Shown here in pieces: positions 57,131 through 64,000 of a DNA stretch of 64,000 nucleotides. The stretch comes from Chloroflexota bacterium. GTDB lineage: Bacteria; Chloroflexota; Anaerolineae; UBA4142. The translations under genes and the position numbers were made by a program. Position 1 is the first letter of the stretch, and each line of letters begins with the position of its first letter. A model generated the notes under the pieces. That model did not search any database, had not been told where the DNA came from, and saw nothing but the letters and a program-made list of their open reading frames with translations. The stretch covers positions 3,806 to 67,805 of the forward strand of contig JAMCQI010000070.1 of the NCBI GenBank assembly GCA_023381515.1, in the 5' to 3' direction.

Positions 57131-58216
57131 ATGGATGGGCCATCTCATTTATTCGCAGTGGTGTTAGCGGGAGGTACGGGGACGCGATTGTGGCCGCGGA
57201 GCCGACGCGAGCGTCCCAAGCAATTGCTGCCAATCTTTTCCAAGCGGACCATGCTGCAGGAGACGTGCGACCGGATTCGCCCGGTTGTCCCCGCGAATCA
57301 CATTTTTGTAATCACGAATGAAGGTTACGTCGGACCCGCGCGGGAACAACTGCCCGATCTTCCACCGCAGAATATCATCGGCGAACCGGAAGGGCATGGG
57401 ACGGCGCCGGCGATCGGGCTGGGAGCGCTGCACATCGGCAAGATCGACTCGCACGCGGTCATGATTTCGCTGCACGCCGACCATTACATCGCGCGGGCGG
57501 ACGGGTTTCGCGCGGCGGTTCTGAACGCGGCCAGTATGGCCTCCGAAGGGTATCTCGTCACGCTCGGGATCCAGCCGGCAACTCCCGAAACGGGCTATGG
57601 GTATATCCGGCGGGGCGAACTCGTCGCCACTTTGGGCGAGCAGCCGGTGTACCGCGTCGCGCAATTTCTTGAAAAACCGGACTTGACGCAGGCGCACAAG
57701 CTCCTGGCGAGCGGCGAATACTATTGGAACAGCGGGATATTTGCCTGGCGGCTTTCGACGCTGTGGGAAGAATTTGGATTATACCAGCCGCGGCTGAGGG
57801 AACAATTGTTGAACATTGGTGGAGAGATGGGGACTGGAGAGTATGACGCGAATCTGCGGCGCGTGTGGGGAGGTATCGCGACCGAGACGATCGACATCGG
57901 GATCATGGAGAAATCGCAGCGCATCACCGTTCTGCCAATCGATGTGGGCTGGAGCGACGTGGGCAATTGGGCGACGCTCCTGGATTTACTTCCCGCAGAC
58001 CCAAGGGCGAACGTGGTCGTAGGAGAACATGTGGGCGTTGACACCGGCTCGTCCTTGTTGTATAGTTCAGGGCGCCTGATCGCGACCGTCGGCTTGTCCG
58101 ATATGATCGTGGTCGACACCGACGATGCGCTCCTCATCTGCCCCAAAGATCGCGCCCAAGAGGTCAAGCATCTGGTCGAAGCTCTAAGGAAGGATAACAA
58201 AGTCAAGTACTTGTGA
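57131..58216 (+). CDS. manC: Mannose-1-phosphate guanylyltransferase
   Basis: A 361-residue cytosolic nucleotidyltransferase that makes GDP-mannose from mannose-1-phosphate and GTP. Signature motifs are AVVLAGGTGTRLWPRSR with the KQLLPIF catalytic Lys region, GEPEGHGTAPAIGL, HADHYI and the sugar-binding EKPDL, NSGIFAWR. It lacks the C-terminal isomerase domain of bifunctional enzymes. The start ATG at 57131 has a weak AAGGA. It links central metabolism to the polyprenyl-phosphate-mannose synthase and GT39 genes. Its stop (TGATG) overlaps the diguanylate cyclase start. Confidence 0.93.
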   Translation: MDGPSHLFAVVLAGGTGTRLWPRSRRERPKQLLPIFSKRTMLQETCDRIRPVVPANHIFVITNEGYVGPAREQLPDLPPQNIIGEPEGHGTAPAIGLGALHIGKIDSHAVMISLHADHYIARADGFRAAVLNAASMASEGYLVTLGIQPATPETGYGYIRRGELVATLGEQPVYRVAQFLEKPDLTQAHKLLASGEYYWNSGIFAWRLSTLWEEFGLYQPRLREQLLNIGGEMGTGEYDANLRRVWGGIATETIDIGIMEKSQRITVLPIDVGWSDVGNWATLLDLLPADPRANVVVGEHVGVDTGSSLLYSSGRLIATVGLSDMIVVDTDDALLICPKDRAQEVKHLVEALRKDNKVKYL

Positions 58217-59268
58217 TGCCCGCTCGTCCAAGGTCGCATTTACGCCTGTACCACGCCCGCCCCGATCAGGTGCGTGAATTGAATACCCTGCATGCGGCGA
58301 CCGTAACCCTGCTCAGCACGCTCGAACTCGACGTTCTGCTTGACCTTGCCCTCACGGCAGCCCTGCGTGCTGTCCCGACTGCCGAAGGGGGTATTTTGTT
58401 TTTGGTGGACGAGACGAGCGGCAAGCTGCAGGTGCGGGCGGTGAAGGGGCACACGGACGCACGCGTGGCCCCCCTCGTTCCGATGCAGGTCCCCGGTTAT
58501 ATCGTCCGAGCGGTCCGTGAGCGCTCACCCATACTCGTTGAAGATACACAGTCGGACCCGAACCTCGCCTACCAAGGAGATATCCGGGAACTGCAAGAGA
58601 TTGCCTCTTGCCTTGTCGCTCCCCTCTTGTTGGGTGAGCAGGTACTGGGCGTGCTGTTGCTCGAGAGCTCCGAGCAGGATGTGTTTGCCCCGTCGGATCT
58701 GCGTTTGCTCGCGGCTTTCGCGGCAACGGCCGGGGTGGCAATTCGCAATGCCCAGGTCCATGCCGAGGTGCAGCGGCAGGCGATTACGGACCACCTGACC
58801 GGATTGTACAACCGGCGCGGGCTCGCGGACTTGGGACAGCGCGAAATCGAGCGAGCCAAGCGCTTCAAGCATCCGCTGTCGGCGATCTTGATGGACCTGG
58901 ACCATTTCAAGCAGGTCAACGACACGTACGGCCACGCGGTCGGCGATATGGTCATTTACACGACGGCCCAACGCTGCCGGAAGAACATCCGGCACATTGA
59001 CGTCATTGCTCGCTACGGTGGAGAAGAGTTCGTGGTGCTGCTCCCGGAAACCGATATGCCGACGCTGTACCGTGTGGCCGAGCGCCTGCGCGAAGCCATG
59101 GCCGAGTCGCCCGTGGAAACGGAAAGGGGTCCCGTTTACGTGACCGTGAGCCTGGGGGTGACGATGGCGACGGAAGACACGCTGGACCTGATGACGCTAA
59201 TCAACCGGGCGGACGAGGCGTTGTATGTCGCGAAGCAGATGGGAGGGAATCAGTTAGTAGTTAGATAA
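58216..59268 (+). CDS. GAF-GGDEF diguanylate cyclase
   Basis: A 350-residue soluble signalling enzyme. The GAF domain (about 20-180) has LVDETSGKLQVRAVKGH, VAPLLLGEQVLGVLLLES. The GGDEF domain (about 190-350) has DHLTGLYNRRGL, ILMDLDHFKQVNDTYGHAVGD and an intact active site RYGGEEFVVLLPETD, so it should make c-di-GMP. No obvious RxxD product-inhibition site lies just before it. It is translationally coupled to manC by TGATG, unusual for a regulator, suggesting c-di-GMP control of the glycan pathway. A GTG at 58213 is an alternative start. Confidence 0.92.
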   Translation: MPARPRSHLRLYHARPDQVRELNTLHAATVTLLSTLELDVLLDLALTAALRAVPTAEGGILFLVDETSGKLQVRAVKGHTDARVAPLVPMQVPGYIVRAVRERSPILVEDTQSDPNLAYQGDIRELQEIASCLVAPLLLGEQVLGVLLLESSEQDVFAPSDLRLLAAFAATAGVAIRNAQVHAEVQRQAITDHLTGLYNRRGLADLGQREIERAKRFKHPLSAILMDLDHFKQVNDTYGHAVGDMVIYTTAQRCRKNIRHIDVIARYGGEEFVVLLPETDMPTLYRVAERLREAMAESPVETERGPVYVTVSLGVTMATEDTLDLMTLINRADEALYVAKQMGGNQLVVR

Positions 59269-59480
59269 TGGCATGGTTCAGAATAAAGGTTCCAGGTTCG
59301 GAAGAGGTGAACGCAGATACGGAACATGAAACTTGGCCTTGAAACCTGAAACTTGTGTGTGTGTATCAGGCGCCCGTGGATTCGAAAGCCGTCCATGGGC
59401 GTTGTTGTGTGCACGAGAGGCGGCGGGGCCAACCGCAGGGTGCGTGAGGATAGGTGCGATCTTTCACACATGCCAAAATT
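59269..59480. other. Intergenic region with short repeats
   Basis: 59283-59360 holds degenerate TTCCAGGTTC / TGAAACTTGGCC / TGAAACCTGAAACTTG units and a short GT run. A hairpin at 59371-59401 follows. No gene was seen up to the response-regulator promoter. Confidence 0.5.
59371..59401 (+). terminator. Possible terminator of the glycan operon
   Basis: 10-bp stem CGCCCGTGGA / TCCATGGGCG with one G-T pair and an 11-nt loop, followed by TTGTTGTG. Confidence 0.55.
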
Positions 59481-59508
59481 TTGACAATTGGCGCAATTGC
59501 CTTAAAAT
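59481..59508 (+). promoter_or_regulatory. Promoter of the orphan response regulator
   Basis: TTGACA (59481-59486), 16-bp spacer containing the palindrome GGCGCAATTGCC partly, TAAAAT (59503-59508). A leader of about 200 nt contains an inverted repeat TCTAAC/GTTAGA (59567-59584). Confidence 0.7.
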
Positions 59509-59716
59509 GAGCGCTGTACAACCACCGGCCATCTTGCCACGATTGCAGCACACCTCGTACACTGTTCTAACACCGCGGTTAGACATCGTTCATTCCGTTA
59601 CCGGCAGGTTGATTTTATCCTTTACCGATTCCTGGTTTCGTTCAACGTGATCGCGGGTCTTGCACGAAGGGAAAAGCTCGAAGTTTTGCCCATCCAGGAA
59701 CAGGAGACAAACAACC

Positions 59717-60358
59717 ATGCTTCGAGTACTCATCGCCGATGACCATGCTGTCCTTCGTATGGGGTTGAAACAACTCGTCGCCGACGAATGCGGACAGTCA
59801 GATCAAGTTGACTTTGGCGAGGCTCAGAATGGACAAGAGGTGTTGGACCTTGCGCGGCAGCAGCAGTGGGACATTATTCTGCTGGACATCAGTATGCCGG
59901 GCCGGGACGGGCTGGATGTGCTTCGGGAACTGGTGCACGAACACCCGGATGTGCGCATTCTGGTGTTGAGCATGTACCCGGAAGATCAGTATGCGGTGCG
60001 CGCTCTCAAGATGGGCGCGTCGGGGTATATGACGAAGGAGAGCGCACCGGACGAACTCGCCAAGGCGATTGACCGAATCACGGAGGGAGGGCGGTACGTA
60101 AGCCCGTCCCTCGCAGAGAAATTGGCCTTTGATCTGAGCACGCGTACGGAAGCGCCGCTTTACGAGATGCTGTCGGACCGCGAGTACCAGGTGCTGAGGA
60201 TGATTGCGTCGGGCAAAACGGTCAAGCAGATTGCGCTGGAGTTGTCCCTAAGCGCCAAGACGGTGAGCACGTACCGGGTGCGCCTCCTCGAAAAGATGCG
60301 GATGTCGACCAATGCGGAACTGACGCATTACGCGGTGTGTAATCATTTGGTGGAATAG
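59717..60358 (+). CDS. Orphan NarL-family response regulator
   Basis: A 213-residue regulator. The receiver domain has VLIADDHAVLRMGLKQL, the phospho-Asp in IILLDISMPGRDGLD and VLSMYPEDQYAVRALKMGASGYMTKES. The LuxR-type DNA-binding domain has LSDREYQVLRMIASGKTVKQ. AGGAG lies 10 nt before the ATG; the frame's earlier start at 59660 is rejected. No histidine kinase is adjacent. It is monocistronic with its own promoter and a terminator at 60467-60499. Confidence 0.93.
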   Translation: MLRVLIADDHAVLRMGLKQLVADECGQSDQVDFGEAQNGQEVLDLARQQQWDIILLDISMPGRDGLDVLRELVHEHPDVRILVLSMYPEDQYAVRALKMGASGYMTKESAPDELAKAIDRITEGGRYVSPSLAEKLAFDLSTRTEAPLYEMLSDREYQVLRMIASGKTVKQIALELSLSAKTVSTYRVRLLEKMRMSTNAELTHYAVCNHLVE

Positions 60359-60466
60359 AGGAGCGGGCGATTGAAATTGTCCAGGTTACGCGCTAACGCG
60401 CCGAGCGTCCCCCTACGTGGACGCCGGAGGGCGGCCCCAGGTGGCGTAGAAGAGATACTTGTGTAG

Positions 60467-60499
60467 AACCTCTCGTCGGCGAGGAGCCGGCGGGAGGTT
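60467..60499. terminator. Bidirectional terminator between convergent genes
   Basis: Outer stem AACCTC/GAGGTT and inner CGGC/GCCG with a GAGGA loop, followed by TGTGTTTGG on the plus strand and ACACAAG on the minus strand after CTAC. Confidence 0.65.
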
Positions 60500-60518
60500 T
60501 GTGTTTGGTGAGGATTTT

Positions 60519-62012
60519 TTATTGTGGCTCGTCGGCAACGACAAGATTCTTATAATCGTTCCGCGTGTTCAAAGCTTCGTGGGATTCGGAGCCGCGCTGC
60601 ATCGTGCCATCATACTCTTGCTTTGAGGGAATGATCTGCCAGCCGGACAGGATGAAGGGAACCATGACGGGATCGATCCATTGGCCATTGTACAGACGGG
60701 CAAAATGCAGATGGCTGGCGTTGGCGACACCACCCTCGCAGGAGGGGTGTCCAATCGGGTCACCCGCGTCCACCCGGGTGCCTTCCGCGACACGCCCAGC
60801 CGATGCCATATGCATATAGAGCAAGCTCCATCCGCTGCCCTGAAAGTTGCTGTTGCTGAGTGAGACGATCACCCGCCCGTGCTCTGCGCGAATCACCCGG
60901 CCGGGCGCGGCCGCAATGGCCCAGTCTTCAGAGACGACACAGCCTGCCCCCGCCGTGTCTCTCGGCGTCAAGTCAATCGCTCCCCATGCCCCGTAATCTC
61001 CCCACGGACTGTGCGGTCCGCCCGTGAAATACCAGCTTGCACCATTCTTCCACGGCAGCCGCAGGTGCGGCTGCTCGAGGTCGGGAGGAACGAGTGGGTC
61101 AATCGGAGTCGGGTCGCCGAAGAGACGGCGATAGGTCGCGATGAACCCCGTGGGGCCGATCTGATCGAGCCACGTGTCCCAAGTCGCATTCAGAGCTAGG
61201 ACGTTTTGTATGGCAGCCGTCCCGGGATTCACGGCCGCGGCGAGGCGCGCACGCGTCCGATCCTTGAACTGCAAGGCGGGCAGCCGCCCGGTAATTTTCC
61301 CATAGTACCCTTCATTCAACTGATTGGCAGCCCAACTCGCCTGATAGAACAGCGTCGCTTTCGCAGGATCGGCCAATCCCATCGAGTACTCCTGTTGCGT
61401 GCGGGTCACCGACTTGTTCGTGACCCAGCCACCCTGGAATTCCAAGAGGGCCAACAGGACACGGGGTCCGACGCTGTAACGCTCGGCAATGAGTTGAATG
61501 ATCTGGGGACCGGTCAGCAAGTCACCCTCGACTTTTTCCCGATAGGAGACCAGGTATCCCCCTTTTTGGTTCGCAAAGGCAGTTACGTCGAAGGAAAGGT
61601 AGGCCGGACTGTAGACGACCTCGCTGTCGGGCAGTAGAAACGTGGCCGGCGCTTCACGGAGGCTCTGGGTGGGGATTTTGAGAGTCTGGCCGATCCGGAT
61701 CGAATTAGAGTTCTTGAGTCCATTGAGCCGCATGAGCTCCTGGAGGTCGACGTTGAACCGAGTGGCGATCTGGCCGAGGGTGTCGCCTGCGCGGACGACG
61801 TAACTATCGACGTAGTAACTGACGGATGTTGGGTAACTGAGTGCAATGGGCCGGGTGGGAGAAGGCGCGGGCGGCGCGGTGGGCTGGATCGCGGCGGGGG
61901 TGTTCAAGACCTCGGGTGTAGCAGGTGGAGCGTCCGGTTGGGAGGGGGTGCTGCAAGCGGCGAGTGCGACGACGAGCCACCATCCAAGCAAGAGGATCAG
62001 AAAGTGTCGCAT
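60519..62012 (-). CDS. LysM/M23 peptidase-domain lipoprotein
   Basis: A 497-residue lipoprotein. Signal peptide and lipobox (VVALAAC, Cys at about residue 20), a Pro/Ala linker, a LysM peptidoglycan-binding domain (YVVRAGDTLGQIATRFNVDLQ), a central helical region (LTGPQIIQLIAERYSV, YSMGLADPAKATLFYQASW), then a C-terminal M23/lysostaphin-like domain with GAWGAIDLTP, SLLYMHMAS and SHLHFAR. The zinc ligands of an active M23 enzyme (H-x3-D and HxH) are only partly matched: His is missing before the AID motif. It may be a non-catalytic amidase activator or a divergent peptidase. The start is leaderless-like. Confidence 0.88.
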   Translation of the reverse strand: MRHFLILLLGWWLVVALAACSTPSQPDAPPATPEVLNTPAAIQPTAPPAPSPTRPIALSYPTSVSYYVDSYVVRAGDTLGQIATRFNVDLQELMRLNGLKNSNSIRIGQTLKIPTQSLREAPATFLLPDSEVVYSPAYLSFDVTAFANQKGGYLVSYREKVEGDLLTGPQIIQLIAERYSVGPRVLLALLEFQGGWVTNKSVTRTQQEYSMGLADPAKATLFYQASWAANQLNEGYYGKITGRLPALQFKDRTRARLAAAVNPGTAAIQNVLALNATWDTWLDQIGPTGFIATYRRLFGDPTPIDPLVPPDLEQPHLRLPWKNGASWYFTGGPHSPWGDYGAWGAIDLTPRDTAGAGCVVSEDWAIAAAPGRVIRAEHGRVIVSLSNSNFQGSGWSLLYMHMASAGRVAEGTRVDAGDPIGHPSCEGGVANASHLHFARLYNGQWIDPVMVPFILSGWQIIPSKQEYDGTMQRGSESHEALNTRNDYKNLVVADEPQ

Positions 62013-62018
62013 TCAGTC

Positions 62019-62046
62019 ATTTTATCACGGGAGCGCGGAGGAACAA
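62019..62046 (-). promoter_or_regulatory. Promoter of the LysM/M23 gene (leaderless)
   Basis: Minus strand -35 TTGTTC (62041-62046), 16-bp spacer, -10 TAAAAT (62019-62024), then 6 nt to the ATG at 62012. Confidence 0.6.
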
Positions 62047-62137
62047 AATCAGGAAAGCAACGCGCGAACGGTGAAGGATGAAGGCGGACGAAGGCAGAGA
62101 GCGGAGGGAAGGAGCAAGGGGAAAGACGAGCAGAGTG

Positions 62138-62836
62138 CTATTTGCCTCCCACGATAAAGGCTTCGACCTGGTCTTCGACGTAACGGTCGACTTCTTTCAG
62201 GCGCCGCTCGGCTTCGAAAGGGGCTCCGGGGGAACTGGGCGTTGCCCAGGTGAACTGGGTCTCGACGAAGATTTTTTTGGGATTCTGGAGAAAGGATTCG
62301 ATCTTGACTTCTACCTGAGCCGAGTTGGGCTCATTGGCTTGTGCGGGCATGACAAAGCGCAGCCCACCGCCAATGACAGGGTGGCCGAGCCTGGACAAAG
62401 AGTCCGGGGCTTGTCCGAGACGCGTCTCCCACAATTCCTTAAAGGCATGTTCTCCGGTTGCTTCGTAGAGGTCTCGAAGGGTGACGTCGCTCGAGACCAG
62501 CTGCCGGTTCGGCGCCTGCCAGGTGGCGTTGAACGCGTCGAGCACGGCCTGGACATCTTTGACGAACAAGTTAAGGTCAGTCCGCGAGTCCGGGGAGACG
62601 ATCAAGAGCTGCGCCAGGGGAGCCGACGGCAAAAGAGCGACTTTCGCCTCGAGCCGAGGTGATCCTTCGCGCAAAACCATCAGCTCTCGTTCGTGAATTT
62701 GGTTCTGGGAAAAGTCGAGGCCAGCGGCTAAGAGGGCTTGTTGGAAGCGCAAATTGCTCTGCCGGTCCATGGAGGGGATTGGCGAGAAGACAAAGTTGAT
62801 ACCGAAATGGATGGTCTGACGCGTTTCGGTGTTCAT
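62138..62836 (-). CDS. Conserved hypothetical protein
   Basis: A 232-residue soluble protein of unknown function with no signal peptide, membrane segment or Cys cluster. The N-terminal strand (TIHFGINFVFSP) is followed by alternating strands and helices: ARLEAKVALLP-like SPRLEAKVALLP, AQLLIVSPDSRTDLNLFVKDV, a helix VLDAFNATWQ, and a C-terminal Glu-rich helix (RRLKEVDRYVEDQVEAF). The fold pattern suggests a paired alpha-beta sandwich similar to the loosely defined TIGR04255-like proteins, but this is a guess. It has a good promoter (62870-62898) and is probably monocistronic. Confidence 0.7.
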   Translation of the reverse strand: MNTETRQTIHFGINFVFSPIPSMDRQSNLRFQQALLAAGLDFSQNQIHERELMVLREGSPRLEAKVALLPSAPLAQLLIVSPDSRTDLNLFVKDVQAVLDAFNATWQAPNRQLVSSDVTLRDLYEATGEHAFKELWETRLGQAPDSLSRLGHPVIGGGLRFVMPAQANEPNSAQVEVKIESFLQNPKKIFVETQFTWATPSSPGAPFEAERRLKEVDRYVEDQVEAFIVGGK

Positions 62837-62869
62837 GGTATCCGCCGGCGGCGAGGCTCGTGTGATTTC

Positions 62870-62898
62870 ATTGTAACATTAGTACTTGTGGGTGTCAA
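62870..62898 (-). promoter_or_regulatory. Promoter of the hypothetical gene
   Basis: Minus strand -35 TTGACA (62893-62898), 17-bp spacer, -10 TACAAT (62870-62875). Leader about 28 nt. Confidence 0.82.
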
Positions 62899-63045
62899 AG
62901 ATGCGTCGAAAAGCCCGCCTATTCGCTTTACCCGCTCTGGCCATTTGACCAACTCTGGGACTTCTCTAGAGTCGAGTATAGCACGGAGCGTAGGCGATTG
63001 AAATGGTTCCTCCTGGTTTTAAAGGCACGGAGGGCGTAAACGCCG

Positions 63046-63081
63046 CGTTACGCGTCCCGTGACGCGTCCCGTAACGCGTTC
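63046..63081. repeat. Three 12-bp tandem repeats
   Basis: CGTTACGCGTCC, CGTGACGCGTCC, CGTAACGCGTTC in tandem, in the 3' region of the methyltransferase gene. Each contains the palindrome ACGCGT. Confidence 0.8.
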
Positions 63082-63111
63082 CGTTCATGATTTTGGGTTT
63101 CCCACGGCAAC

Positions 63112-63672
63112 TCAGGAGTTGGTATCTTGCACCGGTGTGCAGGTGAGATGGTCGGCGGTTTCATGCGCGATGGTCCAGCCGCCGGCGGCCTTGATTTTTC
63201 GTAGGGTGGCGGCACGCGATTGGTGACCGTCGTCAATAATCAGGACGCCCTCCGGCCCTGTGATCCTGCGGATCTCTCGCAGGAAAACGGAGGGATCTTT
63301 TATTCCAAAGAACACGTCGAGCGCGCAGACCATGTCGGCGATGTGGGCGGGGAGTCCGCTGTCATAACCTTGAGCGAGTACGGGAACGATGTTGAGGAGG
63401 TGCTGCTTGTCCATTTTGCGCCGGACGGTGGCGAGGGCGAGGGGGTGGATGTCGACGGCGTAGACGCGGCCGTCCGCGCCGACAAGTTTGGAGAACCGGG
63501 TGGAGTACCTGCCCGGACCACAGGCGTAATCGACGATGGTCATTCCTTTGCGGATTCCAAAGGTGGCGACGCGCTGGTCAATATGGGGAAAGAGCAGGTC
63601 TTCCAACGCCATGATGACGCTCATCAGTCGGAAGGCAATATCGGGCATGGGGTTTGTGTCTCGTCCGGGCAT
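63112..63672 (-). CDS. Class I SAM-dependent methyltransferase
   Basis: A 186-residue Rossmann-fold methyltransferase. The SAM-binding motif I is VDYACGPGRYSTRFSKLVG, motif II GRVYAVDIHP, and later motifs are ADMVCALDVFFGI and GPEGVLIIDDGHQSR. The layout resembles UbiE/arsenite-methyltransferase-like proteins but the substrate is unknown; no Cys triad for arsenic is seen. AAAGG lies 9 nt before the ATG at 63672, better than the upstream ATGs at 63681 or 63723. A -10-like TATACT lies at 63693-63698 on the minus strand without a clear -35. Confidence 0.85.
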   Translation of the reverse strand: MPGRDTNPMPDIAFRLMSVIMALEDLLFPHIDQRVATFGIRKGMTIVDYACGPGRYSTRFSKLVGADGRVYAVDIHPLALATVRRKMDKQHLLNIVPVLAQGYDSGLPAHIADMVCALDVFFGIKDPSVFLREIRRITGPEGVLIIDDGHQSRAATLRKIKAAGGWTIAHETADHLTCTPVQDTNS

Positions 63673-63769
63673 ATTCCTCATCCTTTGACGGTAGTATACT
63701 CGAAATGGAGAGCGATGTCCCACTCATTTTGACCGTTTCGATTTTGGCTTGCTCGCGTCACCCGTTACC

Positions 63770-64000
63770 CGGCACCGAGTGCGGTTCAGATCGGGGGCAA
63801 CTCGTCATTGCGAGCGACCGTAGGGAGCGAAGCAATCTCACCCGAGGCTGAGATTGCGCCCGCCCCGCTATGGTCCCGCGGGAGATCGCGGGATCATCGA
63901 TCCCGCGGGAGATCGCGGGATCATCGATCCCGCGGGAGATCGCGGGATCATCGATCCCGCGGGAGATCGCGGGATCATCGATCCCGCGGGAGATCGCGGG
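63770..64000. repeat. Dispersed repeat ending in a palindromic 27-bp tandem array
   Basis: 63775-63878 repeats the 18389 element. From 63879 a 27-bp unit (CGGGAGATCGCGGG then ATCATCGATCCCG) is present in four full copies (63879-63986) plus a partial one and runs off the window edge. Each unit holds the inverted pair CGGGATC/GATCCCG. There are no spacers, so it is not a CRISPR array. Confidence 0.9.

Noticed and set aside
63879..64000. Possible CRISPR array
   Set aside because: The 27-bp units abut with no unique spacers and no cas genes are near. It is a simple palindromic tandem array.
1..64000. tRNA or rRNA genes, insertion sequences, prophage
   Set aside because: No T-loop-like GGTTCGAATCC clusters, rRNA cores, transposase motifs or phage genes were seen.

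Overview
This window looks like a chromosomal segment of an uncultured, GC-rich bacterium, most likely a member of the Chloroflexota. That is an inference. It rests on F420/deazaflavin-type enzymes, a Leu/Ile/Val ABC operon, secreted proteins with Thr/Pro-rich linkers and a terminal YLPLV-type motif, and many short dispersed and tandem repeats. No rRNA, tRNA, prophage, transposase or CRISPR array was seen. Many promoters follow a textbook sigma70 pattern (TTGACA, 17 bp, TATAAT).

Layout. 1-5491: branched-chain amino-acid (or related) ABC uptake operon, cut at its 5' end. 5620-7496: ABC-2 exporter pair on the minus strand. 7560-9039: PPOX-like and DDN-like deazaflavin enzymes with a MarR regulator and a clear promoter/operator. 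9385-16269: deacetylase-like hydrolase, two divergent glycosyltransferases, a DUF4446-like protein, RdgB, a class II amidotransferase and a secreted phosphoesterase. 16921-23076: secreted HELTH metallopeptidase, then a heme-binding (two CxxCH) sensor kinase, its response regulator and a hexaheme cytochrome. 23239-28795: mutS-mutL and a VapBC-like toxin-antitoxin pair. 29112-29408: an apparently unannotated structured RNA with consensus promoter and intrinsic terminator. 29637-38645: a tightly packed operon NuoE-NuoF-HoxU/NuoG-like, HdrA-MvhD (broken by one TGA), FrhB-like, GltB3-like, GltB2-like. This reads as a glutamate synthase wired to a modular NADH/HdrA/FrhB electron-transfer unit, possibly flavin-based electron bifurcation.

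38840-59268: a surface-glycan region. Polyprenyl-phosphate-mannose synthase/GtrA, a P-loop kinase-like protein, a GT39 mannosyltransferase, secreted phosphoesterases, GH99-like proteins, an Ig-like membrane protein, a GH99-metallophosphoesterase fusion, mannose-1-phosphate guanylyltransferase and a diguanylate cyclase lie in three transcription units. All three are preceded by the same promoter-like box. 59717-63672: an orphan response regulator, a LysM/M23 lipoprotein, an unknown protein and a methyltransferase. The window ends inside a palindromic tandem-repeat array.

A recurring theme is short palindromic or tandem repeats that occur between genes and also, in frame, inside mutL, mutS, hdrA, the nuoF 3' end and the N-terminus of a phosphoesterase. 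All calls were made by reading the sequence; no database search was run.
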